NCBI GenBank assembly: GCA_020747015.1
Contig: JAGTJM010000174.1
Location: 1-11,755 of the forward strand
Direction: 5' to 3'
Length of the DNA stretch: 11,755 nucleotides
Source of the DNA: Pyrenochaeta sp. MPI-SDFR-AT-0127
Taxonomy: Eukaryota; Ascomycota; Dothideomycetes; Pleosporales; Cucurbitariaceae
The position numbers and the translations under genes were made by a program. Below, piece by piece: positions 1 to 8,087 of the stretch; the first letter of the stretch is position 1; every line of letters begins with the position of its first letter. The notes below the pieces were generated by a model. That model saw only the letters and a list, made by a program, of their open reading frames with translations. It was not told the DNA's origin and did no database searches.

Positions 1-296
1 AGAGAATCAGCCATTTCTTTCACGGCAGCAAGCCGGGGCGCATGTCCTCGCTCATCGAGGTCAAGGATATGCTTGACAATCACCTCCTCTTCAGTCTTAA
101 GTAGCTTCATTGAGTTGGCTCCACAATCTAGTCGAAACTTCCTTCCAGAGCGTCGGTCGCTTAGCGTACTTTGTGAGATGTTATAGATTGCTGCAGCACG
201 TCTCTGAGATAGTGTCGCGTCGCGTTTTATAGCCTGAACCGCAAGCTGTAATCGAGCCTCTTTTGAAGCTGGTAAATCGTTGTGTTGTTGAGACAT
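1..296 (-). CDS. Fot1/pogo-family (DDE superfamily) transposase, N-terminal 98 residues, partial
   Basis: This is the DNA-binding N-terminus of a cut-and-paste transposase. The ATG is at 296-294 and the frame is open for 98 codons to the window edge. Residues about 16-52 look like a Psq-type helix-turn-helix (AVQAIKRDATLSQRRAAAIY, then NISQSTLSDR). From about residue 64 a second, CENP-B/Tc5-type helix-turn-helix begins (LLKTEEEVIVKHILDLDERG). In the pogo/Fot1 family these two domains bind the terminal repeats; the catalytic DDE core would lie beyond the left edge. The 98 codons align without a gap with the ghost transposase starting at 2562, where the same codons differ largely by C-to-T and G-to-A changes. 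Whether the full gene is intact cannot be seen. Confidence 0.88.
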   Translation of the reverse strand, partial: MSQQHNDLPASKEARLQLAVQAIKRDATLSQRRAAAIYNISQSTLSDRRSGRKFRLDCGANSMKLLKTEEEVIVKHILDLDERGHAPRLAAVKEMADS

Positions 297-324
297 CACG
301 TTAATAGTGTGGTAGACTGTGCAT

Positions 325-387
325 TTTGATGGGGTCTTGGCAGAGTGACCGACTCGCTTGTGTGACCGACTCGCTTGTGGGGTACGT
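325..387 (-). repeat. Terminal inverted repeat with two perfect 17-bp tandem units
   Basis: Read inward from the tip, a 9-bp end ACGTACCCC (387-379) is followed by ACAAGCGAGTCGGTCAC twice in perfect tandem (378-362 and 361-345), then an 18-20 bp inner part to about 325. The 63-bp extent is set by alignment with the paired TIRs at 2471-2533 and 4281-4343. The doubled unit is a likely transposase binding site. That role is inferred, not seen. Confidence 0.8.
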
Positions 388-389
388 TA

Positions 390-1016
390 GTATAAATTAC
401 TTATAATAATAAGAAATTAGAAATAATAGGTATAATACTATTTTATATATACTATAGGAAATACCCTAATCTCTTTAAAAGAAATTTTCCTAATACTAAA
501 GTAGCTTTAAGGAGTATCTAAGAAATAAAGGATATATACTAGAAAATAAAGAAAAATATAGAAAAAATATAGTACTAATAAATTAAATATATTAATAAGA
601 AAAGAAAAATAGTACCTTCGCTAAAAAAGGGGATAAAGTATATTTACTTATAAAAAACCTTAGAATAAAGTAACTAAATAAAGGACTAGACTATATTAAG
701 GTTAGACTATTTTTAATTAAAGAATAAAAAGGATTAGTAAATTATACGCTTATTCTACTAAAAGAGATAAAAATTAAACTAATATTCTATATAAAACTAT
801 TAGAACTAGTAGACTCTATAACGGTACTATAAATAATATTCTACTATAAACCTAAAGAAGAAAATAAATTTAAGGTAGAATAGATACTAAACTACTATAA
901 AGAAGGAATCTAACTAGATAATATAATATACCTTATTAAATAGAAAGGATATCTAGATTTAGAGAATATATAGGAACTATAATATAAAGCTATAGATATA
1001 CTAGAAACCTATCTAC
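390..1016 (+). pseudogene. Ty3/gypsy chromovirus pol, 3' part (integrase C-terminus and chromodomain), RIP-destroyed
   Basis: This is the remnant of the polyprotein of an LTR retrotransposon, cut on the left by the Fot insertion at 388-389. One frame holds all the recognisable pieces. GDKVYLL, typical of the integrase C-terminal GPY/F region, starts at 629. An FHISLLEP-like position is at about 782-808. The chromodomain spans about 866-1012, with the E-F-E-V-E block at 866-880 (mutated to KFKVE) and a YLVKWKGYPDSENTWEP-like block at 929-979. The two chromodomain tryptophan codons are TAG at 941-943 and 971-973, and several CCA/TCA/ACA codons read CTA/TTA/ATA, all as CpA-to-TpA mutation predicts. 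No net frameshift is visible from 629 to 1012. Chromodomains in this family direct integration to heterochromatin. The copy is certainly dead. Reverse transcriptase and gag are not in the window. Confidence 0.82.
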
Positions 1017-1751
1017 TAAAGAATAAATAAGGAAGTAGATAAAGAAACTAGATAAAATTACCTAAGAAGAAGTTAATAAGGAAATACTATAATAAGATAA
1101 TATATACCTTAGATAACTAGCTATAAGGATACTTCTAGGATAATACTATATAATACTAGGAGAAGATAGGAACTTAACTAGACTCTATAGGAGTAGCTAG
1201 TAAGTCTAAGGCCTTAATAGTAGACTATAATATTAGAGAAAACCTAACTAAAGTATTAGTAGTAGGATATAGAGCTTTCTTAGTAAACTCTAATTCTCTA
1301 TTATCTTATATCTTTACTACTAAATATAGAGTCTTCTTATACGCCTATTTCTTAGCTTACTTTAAAATCTTCTTATTATAAAGTAACTAAGAAATTACTT
1401 CTACTAATAACTTTTTATCTTTATCTACTTTCTTTTAATACTCTTTATAAGTTTTATCTAGAGAAGCCTATAATATATTAATATATAGCTTACCTAGATA
1501 ATTATATTTAGTATACTTTAATTTTAACTCTAGTATAATATAATAAATAGTACTAGTTAGGAAATACTTATTATAGGTAACTTTAGTAATAGTATTTATA
1601 TAAAGGATTTTATTATAAAGATAAAGATTATAAATTTAAGAATTAGAAGATATCTTATCTTATATAGTACCTAAGCGCGGAGTACTATATACTATAAACT
1701 AACTTAGTAATAGACTATATAGTCTAGGATAGATCTTAGGAAGGAGGGGAA
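1017..1751. other. RIP-saturated 3' non-coding part of the gypsy element, ending in a purine tract
   Basis: No reliable coding signal follows the chromodomain. A 14-base all-purine run at 1738-1751 (AGGAAGGAGGGGAA) fits a plus-strand polypurine tract immediately before a 3' LTR. Part of the interval (about 1170-1440) reads somewhat protein-like on the minus strand, but with stops and no family I recognise, so I do not call a gene. Confidence 0.45.
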
Positions 1752-2468
1752 TAGTATTATAATTCTAGTTTAAGGAGTAGAGGTACCTCTAATAGAAGTA
1801 CTCTAAGCTAACTATAAGTACTACTATAGGTACTAATATAAGGTAAGGCCTAGAGTATATAACTACTTACTATACTAAGGATAAGCGCTTACTACGCGCG
1901 TAATAAGCGTGATAAGTATATTATATATATAGATAAAAGTAATATACCTTTATAGTATATTATAACTAACCTTAAGTTATTATTAAATACTACTATTTAG
2001 TACTTAGAACTACTTTAACCTTTTATCTATCTCTACTTACTATTAGGTAAGCTACCTTAACGGAATTAGCGCGGGCTGTATTTTACCCGCGATAGGCTAG
2101 AATAGGGCTAGTTTAGGCTATATCTAGCTAGACTATTAGACCTTAGGCTACTATAGCCTATATATAGGGTAAAGGGGTACTTATACTTCTTCTAAATCCT
2201 ACTAGAGAGTAGCGATTCGTCTTAACTATAATCTAATCCTATTATCCTCTATTATCTTAAAAGTATCCCTCTATAAATATATACCTCTAGGATAGGACCT
2301 ATTAGAGTATAGGTACTATTCTAATACTTATTCTAATCTAGAAGTAACTAAGAAAGGACTCCTTAGTAATACTAGCTACTTTATATTATAGCTACTCTAC
2401 TAAGGATACTAACCCCTTTTAATAGTAAACTATAGCCTATACTAATCTTATTAAGGTAGATAGCCTAA
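1752..2468 (+). repeat. Probable 3' LTR of the gypsy element (right edge uncertain), RIP-mutated
   Basis: The segment begins directly after the purine tract with TAGTATTATA, as expected of a TG-type LTR end after CpA/TpG loss. It has a TATA-like stretch near 2159-2168 (TATATATAGG). The block 1921-2280 contains no CA and one TG. I cannot fix the right end because the 5' LTR is outside the window and terminal CA would have become TA; the true LTR may stop before 2468. The flanking TA of the nested Fot copy lies at 2469-2470. Confidence 0.4.
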
Positions 2469-2470
2469 TA

Positions 2471-2533
2471 ACGTACCTTACGGGCGAGTAGTAAGCACGG
2501 GCGAGTAGTAAGCTCTACTAAGACTCTATTAAA
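2471..2533 (+). repeat. Left TIR of the RIP-mutated Fot copy, two perfect 17-bp tandem units
   Basis: The tip ACGTACCTT (2471-2479) is followed by ACGGGCGAGTAGTAAGC twice in perfect tandem (2480-2496 and 2497-2513), then an inner arm to 2533 that matches the right TIR apart from a few transitions. Confidence 0.88.
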
Positions 2534-2561
2534 ATATATAGTCTACTATACTATTAATATA

Positions 2562-4214
2562 ATATCTTAATAATAGAGGAACTTAATAGCTTTAAAAGAG
2601 GCGTAGGTATAGCTTATACTTAAGGCTATTAAATAAGACGCGAATCTCTCTATACTACGCGCTATAGGAATCTATAAAGTTACTAAGAGAATACTCTACT
2701 AATAACGCGCTAGAATACCCTTTTAACGCAATTACGCGCCTAATTTAATAAAGCTACTTTAGACTAAAGAGGAGGTAATTATTAAGTATATCCTTAACCT
2801 TAATAAGTAAGGATATACGCCCTAGCTTACTACTATAAAAGATATAGCTAATTCTCTACTCACTAAGCGCTACTAAGACCTAGTAGACTAAAACTAAGCT
2901 ATAACCTTTATTAAACGCTTACCTAAGCTTAAAGTTAAGTTTAATTAAAAGTATAACTATAAGAGAGTACTCTATAAGGATCCTAAGATTATATAAGGCT
3001 AGTTCCGCTAAGTATAGAATATAAAAGCTAAGTATAGTATCCTTAATTAGGATACCTATAACTTTAATAAAATAGGCTTTATAATAGGCTAGATATTAAC
3101 TAGAGCTATTATTATAAGTTCTAAGCGTTAAGAATAACTAAAAACTATTTAGTAGAGTAATTAAGAGTAGATAATAGTTATCTAGGGTATTAATATAATA
3201 GGGTAGGTAATCCTACCCTTTATTATCTTCTAGAGTAAGTACTACCTCTCTACCTAGTATAAGGAGGATAGCCTACCTTACGACTAGGTTATTACTATCT
3301 CTAAGAATAGCTAGATAATAAATAAGCTTAGCCTATAGTAGTTAAAGCACTTTAATAAGTATATAAAGAAGAGGATTACTAGTAGCTACTAACTACTTAT
3401 TATTAATAGCTATAAGAGCTATAACTTACTTAAATTCTAGTAGTACTATAAGAATAATAATATTATTACTATCTATATACCTCCTTACTTATCGTATATA
3501 CTATAGCTACTTAACGTAGGTTATTTTACGCCTTTAAAGATAGGGTATAGATACTAAGCTAAGAATCTAATACGTAGCTATATTAACTATATTACTAAAA
3601 CTAAGTTCTTACTATACTTTATTACTACTTTTAAGGCTATATTTATAGAGAGTAATATTATAGGAGGATTTAGGGGCGTAGGCTTAGTTCCTTTTAACCT
3701 AGAGGTAGTAATATTAAAGCTTAATATTAAGTTACGCACTCCTATACTACCCTTTATAGAAGACCTCCCCTAGTACTCCTAAACCCTAAGTAATACCTTA
3801 GAGTTAGGGTCGCAATTAACGCTAGTAAAACAGAGGATTTAAAGGTACGTAGATAGCTTACTAACTAGTATAATTAATATACTTAAAAAGCTAGTAAAAG
3901 GGGTAGTATTTATAGTATATAAGCTTATATTAGCGTAGAAGGAGATTATTAAGCTTTAAGTAGCTAATAAGGCTACTACGCGATATAAATTATATAAAAG
4001 AAAGTAAGTATAGAAGGAGGGTACCCTAATAACTAAAGAGGGCCTATAATTAACTCTACTTAAGGAGTTTAATATATATAGTAATAGTAAGAAGGTAAAG
4101 AAGAGAGTACGCGCTAATATAGGTAAGCCTAGTTAAAGGTACTATAGACGCTGTAGCGAGGCTAGGTATAACTTACGTATATATAAGTAGATAGTAGAAG
4201 AGATTTTTAAATAA
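2562..4214 (+). pseudogene. Fot1/pogo-family transposase ghost, 551 codons, frame preserved but RIP-mutated
   Basis: This is the dead transposase of the enclosing element. Its start codon reads ATA (2562-2564) and it would end at TAA 4212-4214, giving about 550 residues, usual for Fot1. One frame carries every landmark, so there is no net indel. All three catalytic Asp codons of the DDD triad are visible as Asn: AAT 3066-3068 in an F-D-E-T-G-F context, AAT 3405-3407 in an I-I-D-G-H-E-S-H context, and AAC 3513-3515 in an L-Q-P-L-D-V-G context. The last two are 35 residues apart, the DD35D spacing of Fot1. A C-terminal zinc-knuckle-like motif (C..., GHN.RTC) is at 4149-4184, with its His and last Cys codons now TAT. 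Many CAG/CAA/TGG codons have become stops. No function is possible. Confidence 0.9.
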
Positions 4215-4280
4215 ATTAGCTTATTATAATTTCTACTTACTATTCTTAATAGTACTTAATAGTTATATAGGGTATTAAAG

Positions 4281-4343
4281 TTTAGTAGGGTCTTAGTAGA
4301 GCTTACCACTCGCCCGTACTTACTACTCGCCTATAAGGTACGT
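4281..4343 (-). repeat. Right TIR of the RIP-mutated Fot copy
   Basis: Read inward from 4343, the tip ACGTACCTT is followed by units ATAGGCGAGTAGTAAGT (4334-4318) and ACGGGCGAGTGGTAAGC (4317-4301). These differ from the left TIR units only by C/T and G/A transitions, as expected of independent mutation of once identical repeats. TA follows at 4344-4345. Confidence 0.87.
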
Positions 4344-4345
4344 TA

Positions 4346-4615
4346 GTAGTATCTTAAAAAGCGTATATATAAATTCTACCCCTAGTATAATAATTATAGT
4401 ATAGCTAAGAAAGAGTAGAATAGCTTTTATAGTATATTAAAAGAGTACTAGCGTTATATACTAGCTAAGCTAATTAAGCGCCTTATCTTAAGTATACTAC
4501 GACGACTTACTATATATAAAGCTACGTAAGGATAGTAAACTAAATATTAATATTATACGCATCTCCTACTTTAAAAATAAATAAATTATATTATATATTA
4601 ACTAAGTTACGTAGT
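4346..4615 (+). other. RIP-mutated DNA right of the Fot copy with a ghost reading frame
   Basis: The frame beginning at AAG CGT ATA near 4360 and running to about 4560 reads protein-like if its TAA/TAG codons are taken as former CAA/CAG/TGG, for example an R-Y-N-N-H-like and a KKEWNSF-like stretch. I do not recognise the family. It may be the continuation of whatever sequence the Fot element entered. Composition returns to normal at about 4610-4620. Confidence 0.3.
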
Positions 4616-5841
4616 GTTAAAGTTTTATGTACATGGGCTGGTGATAGTAGCTCGTGCGCTGGCGAAGGAAACTTTTTGCAAGTGACTATACGTTAACGCT
4701 TATAGGGCTGTGATAATGCGACCCACGGCTCGGAGGGCATTGGAACGCACAATATCTAAAGCACGTACATAAGCTGAAGCCCTGAAGTGGCGTTCGGCAA
4801 TGCTTCCGATTCAACTTAAAGGGTTGTGTGGCGTCTGGGGAATTCCGGGTGGCGTTTACGATATTTGATTGTTGTGGAAGGTGTTGTGGGGAACACATCA
4901 TTGCAACCATGAACGGTCTCGCTTAACGAGAACGGGGAGTGAGCAATTAACAATGCAATGTCCATTATTGGTGTGAATCGCGTCCTATACCTCATCAGCC
5001 CAATGAGGATTGTGCTCCTGTGTTAGCTTCGGAATATACCTCAACTGTTCGCAGGCCCTGAATCTCTTGGCCCTAGCAGCGCCTGCTCAATACAATTCGT
5101 TATTGTTGGTAACCGTCGGAGCCTCTTCTTGTCACTCAATGCACTCTCCAATTTTTTCGCAGTGAGACGAAGTCGTTATTGTGATATCTCCTGTTATTAC
5201 GCCTAACTTTGCCAATCCACCCTCCATAGCACATGCTATTATCACAGTTTATATTGTGTGTAGAAGAAGAAGCGTGCCGTAGGCTGTGGCTTGTGCATGC
5301 TTTGCAAGCCGGTAGGCTGATCCAGCTTTCATGCGTTAGGTAAAGACGTGCGTCGGCTGATAAAACACGTAATGAGTGACGGCTAAGCGAAAATTACAGC
5401 CGCAACCTCTCTATAAACCGGAAGAAAATCCGAGAAATTTATAGCGAAATTTCGAAGTGGAACTCGCGTCTCTCATTCGCCGACAATGGGACTATCTCAT
5501 TCGCTACGGCGGACTTCCCCGGAAGAAGAATTCTTACATAGGAGTCCGGTGCACTGGCACTGGGTCGCTGTTACCCGCAAACTCTAAATACTTATGGTAT
5601 ATTTGAGGCATTTTGTGGATATTTCCGCTTCCTGAGTCCAACATTATTGGGACGCATTATCATTAACCTTTAGGAATCACTACTCATCGGTGGTCGGCCA
5701 AGGCGGCTAGGTAATCGGATCGTCGCAATCCCATGGCAAACGCCGTCGGGGGTACCCTTTCTTTGGGCCTGCCTTTCTGACTAGTGACGCTCCGCTCGGA
5801 AGCATGGTGCCCGTTCCCCTCCTGTGCGTGAACAAAGCTAC

Positions 5842-5956
5842 AAGGGGAGCATGCGTGAATGAGTAGTGGCCAACGAATCATCCATACAAATCGACAGTTT
5901 TCCATACAAATTTTGTCCGCGCGCTGGAGTCCACTCATCCGCTCATGCTCCCCCTT
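5842..5956. repeat. Imperfect inverted repeat (arms about 23 bp) with an internal direct repeat
   Basis: The left arm, 5842-5864 (AAGGGGAGCATG then CGTGAATGAGT), pairs with the right arm, 5933-5956 (ACTCATCC then GCTCATGCTCCCCCTT), with a few mismatches. Between them TCCATACAAAT occurs twice (5881-5891 and 5901-5911). No clear target duplication flanks it, so a miniature transposon is possible but unproven. It could also be a regulatory palindrome. Confidence 0.45.
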
Positions 5957-6095
5957 CTAAGTCTATAGTGTCTATCCGCTGAACAGCAAACATGAATCGC
6001 GAATGATTTCGTTTGTTGTGGTGTTCGCTTTTGAGGCTTGTTGTTATGCCAGTCATGGCCGTGCGACTCATGACTGTGCGACTCATGTCCATCGC

Positions 6096-6100
6096 ATTGG
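6096..6100 (-). promoter_or_regulatory. Possible CCAAT box
   Basis: ATTGG (CCAAT on the minus strand) lies about 110 bp before the chosen ATG at 6211, a usual distance for the fungal HAP/CBC-bound box. A five-base word occurs by chance, so this is only a candidate. Confidence 0.25.
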
Positions 6101-6210
6101 TTAACCTGTCGCATACATTTTGATGGCGATACCTTCAACTCAATATCGTTGCGTCTACCATCATTCTTCATCCCAACCTTCAAGAAGTAAGCCTGAGAAA
6201 TCCATCAACC

Positions 6211-7767
6211 ATGGTGCGGGGTCCTACGGCTGCGTTGGTGATTGTAAGCAACACTTGGGTGTTCAGGTCCTCCATGGGCTGTCGTAGCTAACGATTCTTC
6301 GCAGACAACCGAGTGGGTCTTTCTTGGGATAGCACTTCTTCTGATATTTGCCCGTCTGCACTTGCGGCTCAAGATCAACCATCAGCCCCTCGTTGCCAGC
6401 GACTATTTCATGATTCTGGCCTGGTTCGCATCGATGTCGAACGCGTCCTTTGATATCGTTTTCATGAATTTGGGAGTTCTCAAATCAGAAATGGATGTTA
6501 CCCTCAGCTTGGTGGAGAATTTTGATGTCCTTCAGACAGCGCTTCGGGTATGTACTGCTGCAGTCAGACTTGTGTTCGTTATGGAAATAGGCGCTGATAA
6601 GCCGGATTAGTATTTCTGGGCTACCAACATCCCATTCTACGCGACGATCTATCTATGCAAGGCTTCAATCCTGGCATTCTACCTGGACCTCTTCCCGAGG
6701 CACAACCACCTCCACCGGACCTTATTGTATGCTGTTATAGGGTACTCGGCTTCAGCATTTGTTGTATCTCTCTTTCTCGTACTGTTTCTATGTTTTCCGG
6801 TAGAGAGACAATGGTGTGCTTAACCCTGATCCAAGAACTACCACTCTCTATAGTTGCTAATCTTAGTAATAGGTCTCTCGGAGCAGACATGTGCCCTCCG
6901 AAACTTATGCACCTTAATTTCCGGATTGGGTGGGCTTTGCACTTCTCTTCTGACATATTAAGTATGGCACAACTGTCCTCTTGAACACTTAATAGCACAC
7001 ACCAACCCCTATATATAAACATACACATGAGTATTGGTAGGCGCTATAGGGACCGCTTATTAACGAAAAATTACCAGTCTTTCTCTTGCCGTTCCTAATC
7101 CTTCACAAACTTCAGGTGAAGCGCCTGGTCAAGCTAGGCGTGTCCTGTATTTTCGGGCTAGGCGTCATCAATATCGCCATCTGCTTAACACGTTTCCTAA
7201 CTATTGAGCTAACTCACGCCAGTGGGTTAGCGCTCACGCTTGTCAGTAAGTTACAATCTCTTCACATTATCTGAAACTCCCTTCTCTAAGCTCCGTCCTA
7301 AAGTGTCTAAGATGTAGAATGAAGGAAAGGCAATAAAGCCAACGAGCTTACCACTTGAACTAGGCCTCTGGTACCTTCTCGACGGTAATATCGCTCTCAT
7401 CATCGCGTGCCTACCCTCGCTACGCCCATACCTCCGCCGCATCCACACCGGAACGTACGGTTCGCAGTCAGGCCTGTACAAGCGCGGTACAGCCAGTGGC
7501 GGTAAGACGACAATTCATGTGACCGCTCCTGGCAAGTTTGACCGTATTGAGGACGTGCCTGAAGACAGTCGCACCCACGTGCGCACCGTGGTGACGCTGG
7601 ACACGAATTCGGTAGGATCCAGGGACGGATCCAGTGACGGCCGCGACGTCTGCGAAGGGGTTTCCTGGTACGAAGTCAGTACTGGTGTGAGATCGCCTGG
7701 TAATGTCAAGTGCGATGAGACAGGTAGTGATATCGAGCTTGTCCCTATGGTCAACCCGGCGAAATAG
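6211..7767 (+). CDS. Fungal rhodopsin-domain (SAT4/PTH11-like) seven-helix membrane protein, six exons, 379 aa
   Basis: Predicted plasma-membrane protein of the large fungal rhodopsin-domain class; ligand and role are unknown. Exons that join in phase: 6211-6243, 6305-6547, 6611-6813, 6873-6961, 7078-7245, 7364-7767. Introns are 61, 63, 59, 116 and 118 bp, all GT-AG, with branch-like GCTAAC (6287), GCTGAT (6593), GCTAAT (6856) and ATTAAC (7059). The ATG at 6211 gives an 11-codon first exon. Helices lie near residues 13-30, 44-66, 93-118, 129-153, 176-198, 207-232 and 246-266. Family landmarks are SDYFMILAW (43-51), YLCKASILAFYLDLFP (106-121), CFPVERQW (153-160, Trp codon split by intron 3) and ACLPSLRPYLRR (260-271). 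The tail, about 110 residues, is polar and Asp/Ser-rich. No CFEM domain precedes it. Intron 3 has an unusual donor (GTGTGC), the weakest step. No stops interrupt the model, so it is probably functional. It stands alone between transposons. Confidence 0.82.
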
Positions 7768-7801
7768 GCCTAACTGAGCCAGACTTGTCGGCAATATGTG
7801 C

Positions 7802-7898
7802 TTATCAATGTTCTTATCAATCGATATCAATATTGATCCAAGTAGGCAATATCAATATGGGAAATCGTTATCAATTCAATATTGATAAGTATTGATAA
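7802..7898. repeat. Subterminal ATTGATAA motif array of the hAT element
   Basis: TTATCAAT occurs at 7802-7809, 7814-7821 and 7868-7875, and its complement ATTGATAA at 7880-7887 and 7891-7898. Related palindromic ATATCAATAT words lie at about 7825-7839 and 7849-7858. hAT transposases commonly bind clusters of short subterminal repeats through the BED finger, so this is the likely binding region. That role is an inference from family knowledge. Confidence 0.65.
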
Positions 7899-8087
7899 GG
7901 ACACGCGCACGCCCACTTTTCACCACCTTTTTGCTTTTTTCGCCTTTCTTGGGGTTTTTCCGCGCCCTTGCGCGTCCTTTCGCGTTTTCCTGTTTTGCGC
8001 CTTTTGCGCGCAAATCCCAGAGTATCTACCAGTTTATCTCTCCGCTGCATACTCTATAACTACCGCCATAAACTATTCTATAACGTT

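Larger units (their letters stand above)
1..387 (-). mobile_element. Fot1/pogo-like DNA transposon, 5' end, not RIP-mutated (truncated by window edge)
   Basis: The terminal inverted repeat ends at 387 and is followed by TA (388-389), the target dinucleotide of Tc1/mariner-superfamily elements. The transposase start lies 91 bp inside the tip, exactly as in the mutated copy at 2471-4343, whose ghost start also lies 91 bp inside. CA and TG dinucleotides are normal here but nearly absent from base 390 on, so the change in composition coincides with the insertion point. The 3' end lies outside the window, so completeness and activity cannot be judged. Confidence 0.88.
2471..4343 (+). mobile_element. 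Complete Fot1/pogo-like DNA transposon, RIP-destroyed, 1873 bp, TA-flanked
   Basis: The element has paired 63-bp TIRs (2471-2533 and 4281-4343) and TA on both sides (2469-2470 and 4344-4345), the signature of TA target duplication. The length of about 1.9 kb is normal for Fot1-class elements. It encloses one transposase ghost on the plus strand. It belongs to the same family as the element at 1-387, shown by the same 91-bp leader and gap-free alignment of the first 98 codons, but its TIR 17-mers differ, so it is a different subfamily. It is inserted in or beside the gypsy LTR. CpA/TpG are nearly absent throughout. Confidence 0.9.
4620..6210. other. Gene-free interval of normal composition between the RIP block and the rhodopsin-like gene
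   Basis: CA and TG frequencies are ordinary here and open frames are short on both strands. I checked for domain motifs and in-phase exons and found none that hold. The interval contains a small inverted repeat (5842-5956), a 10-bp palindrome CGAAATTTCG (5445-5454), a repeated TCTCATTCGC (5471-5480 and 5495-5504) and a near-tandem GTGCGACTCATG pair around 6060-6087. Its right end must hold the promoter of the gene starting at 6211. It may also contain old repeats I cannot identify. Confidence 0.5.

Noticed and set aside
4686..4910. Minus-strand open frame of 74 codons
   Set aside because: It is short, with no motif, no splice partners and no neighbour context; likely chance.
5684..6183. Two minus-strand open frames, one with a His/Ser-rich stretch
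   Set aside because: There is no family resemblance. The His/Ser stretch comes from the near-tandem GTGCGACTCATG duplication, and both lie in the promoter side of the gene at 6211.
6548..6984. Frameshifts or a stop in the rhodopsin-like gene
   Set aside because: The apparent breaks are explained by introns 2, 3 and 4, whose borders and phases restore the family motifs.
7468..7830. Minus-strand open frames opposite the last exon of the rhodopsin-like gene
   Set aside because: They overlap a well-supported plus-strand exon, have no recognisable motifs and read as shadows of it.
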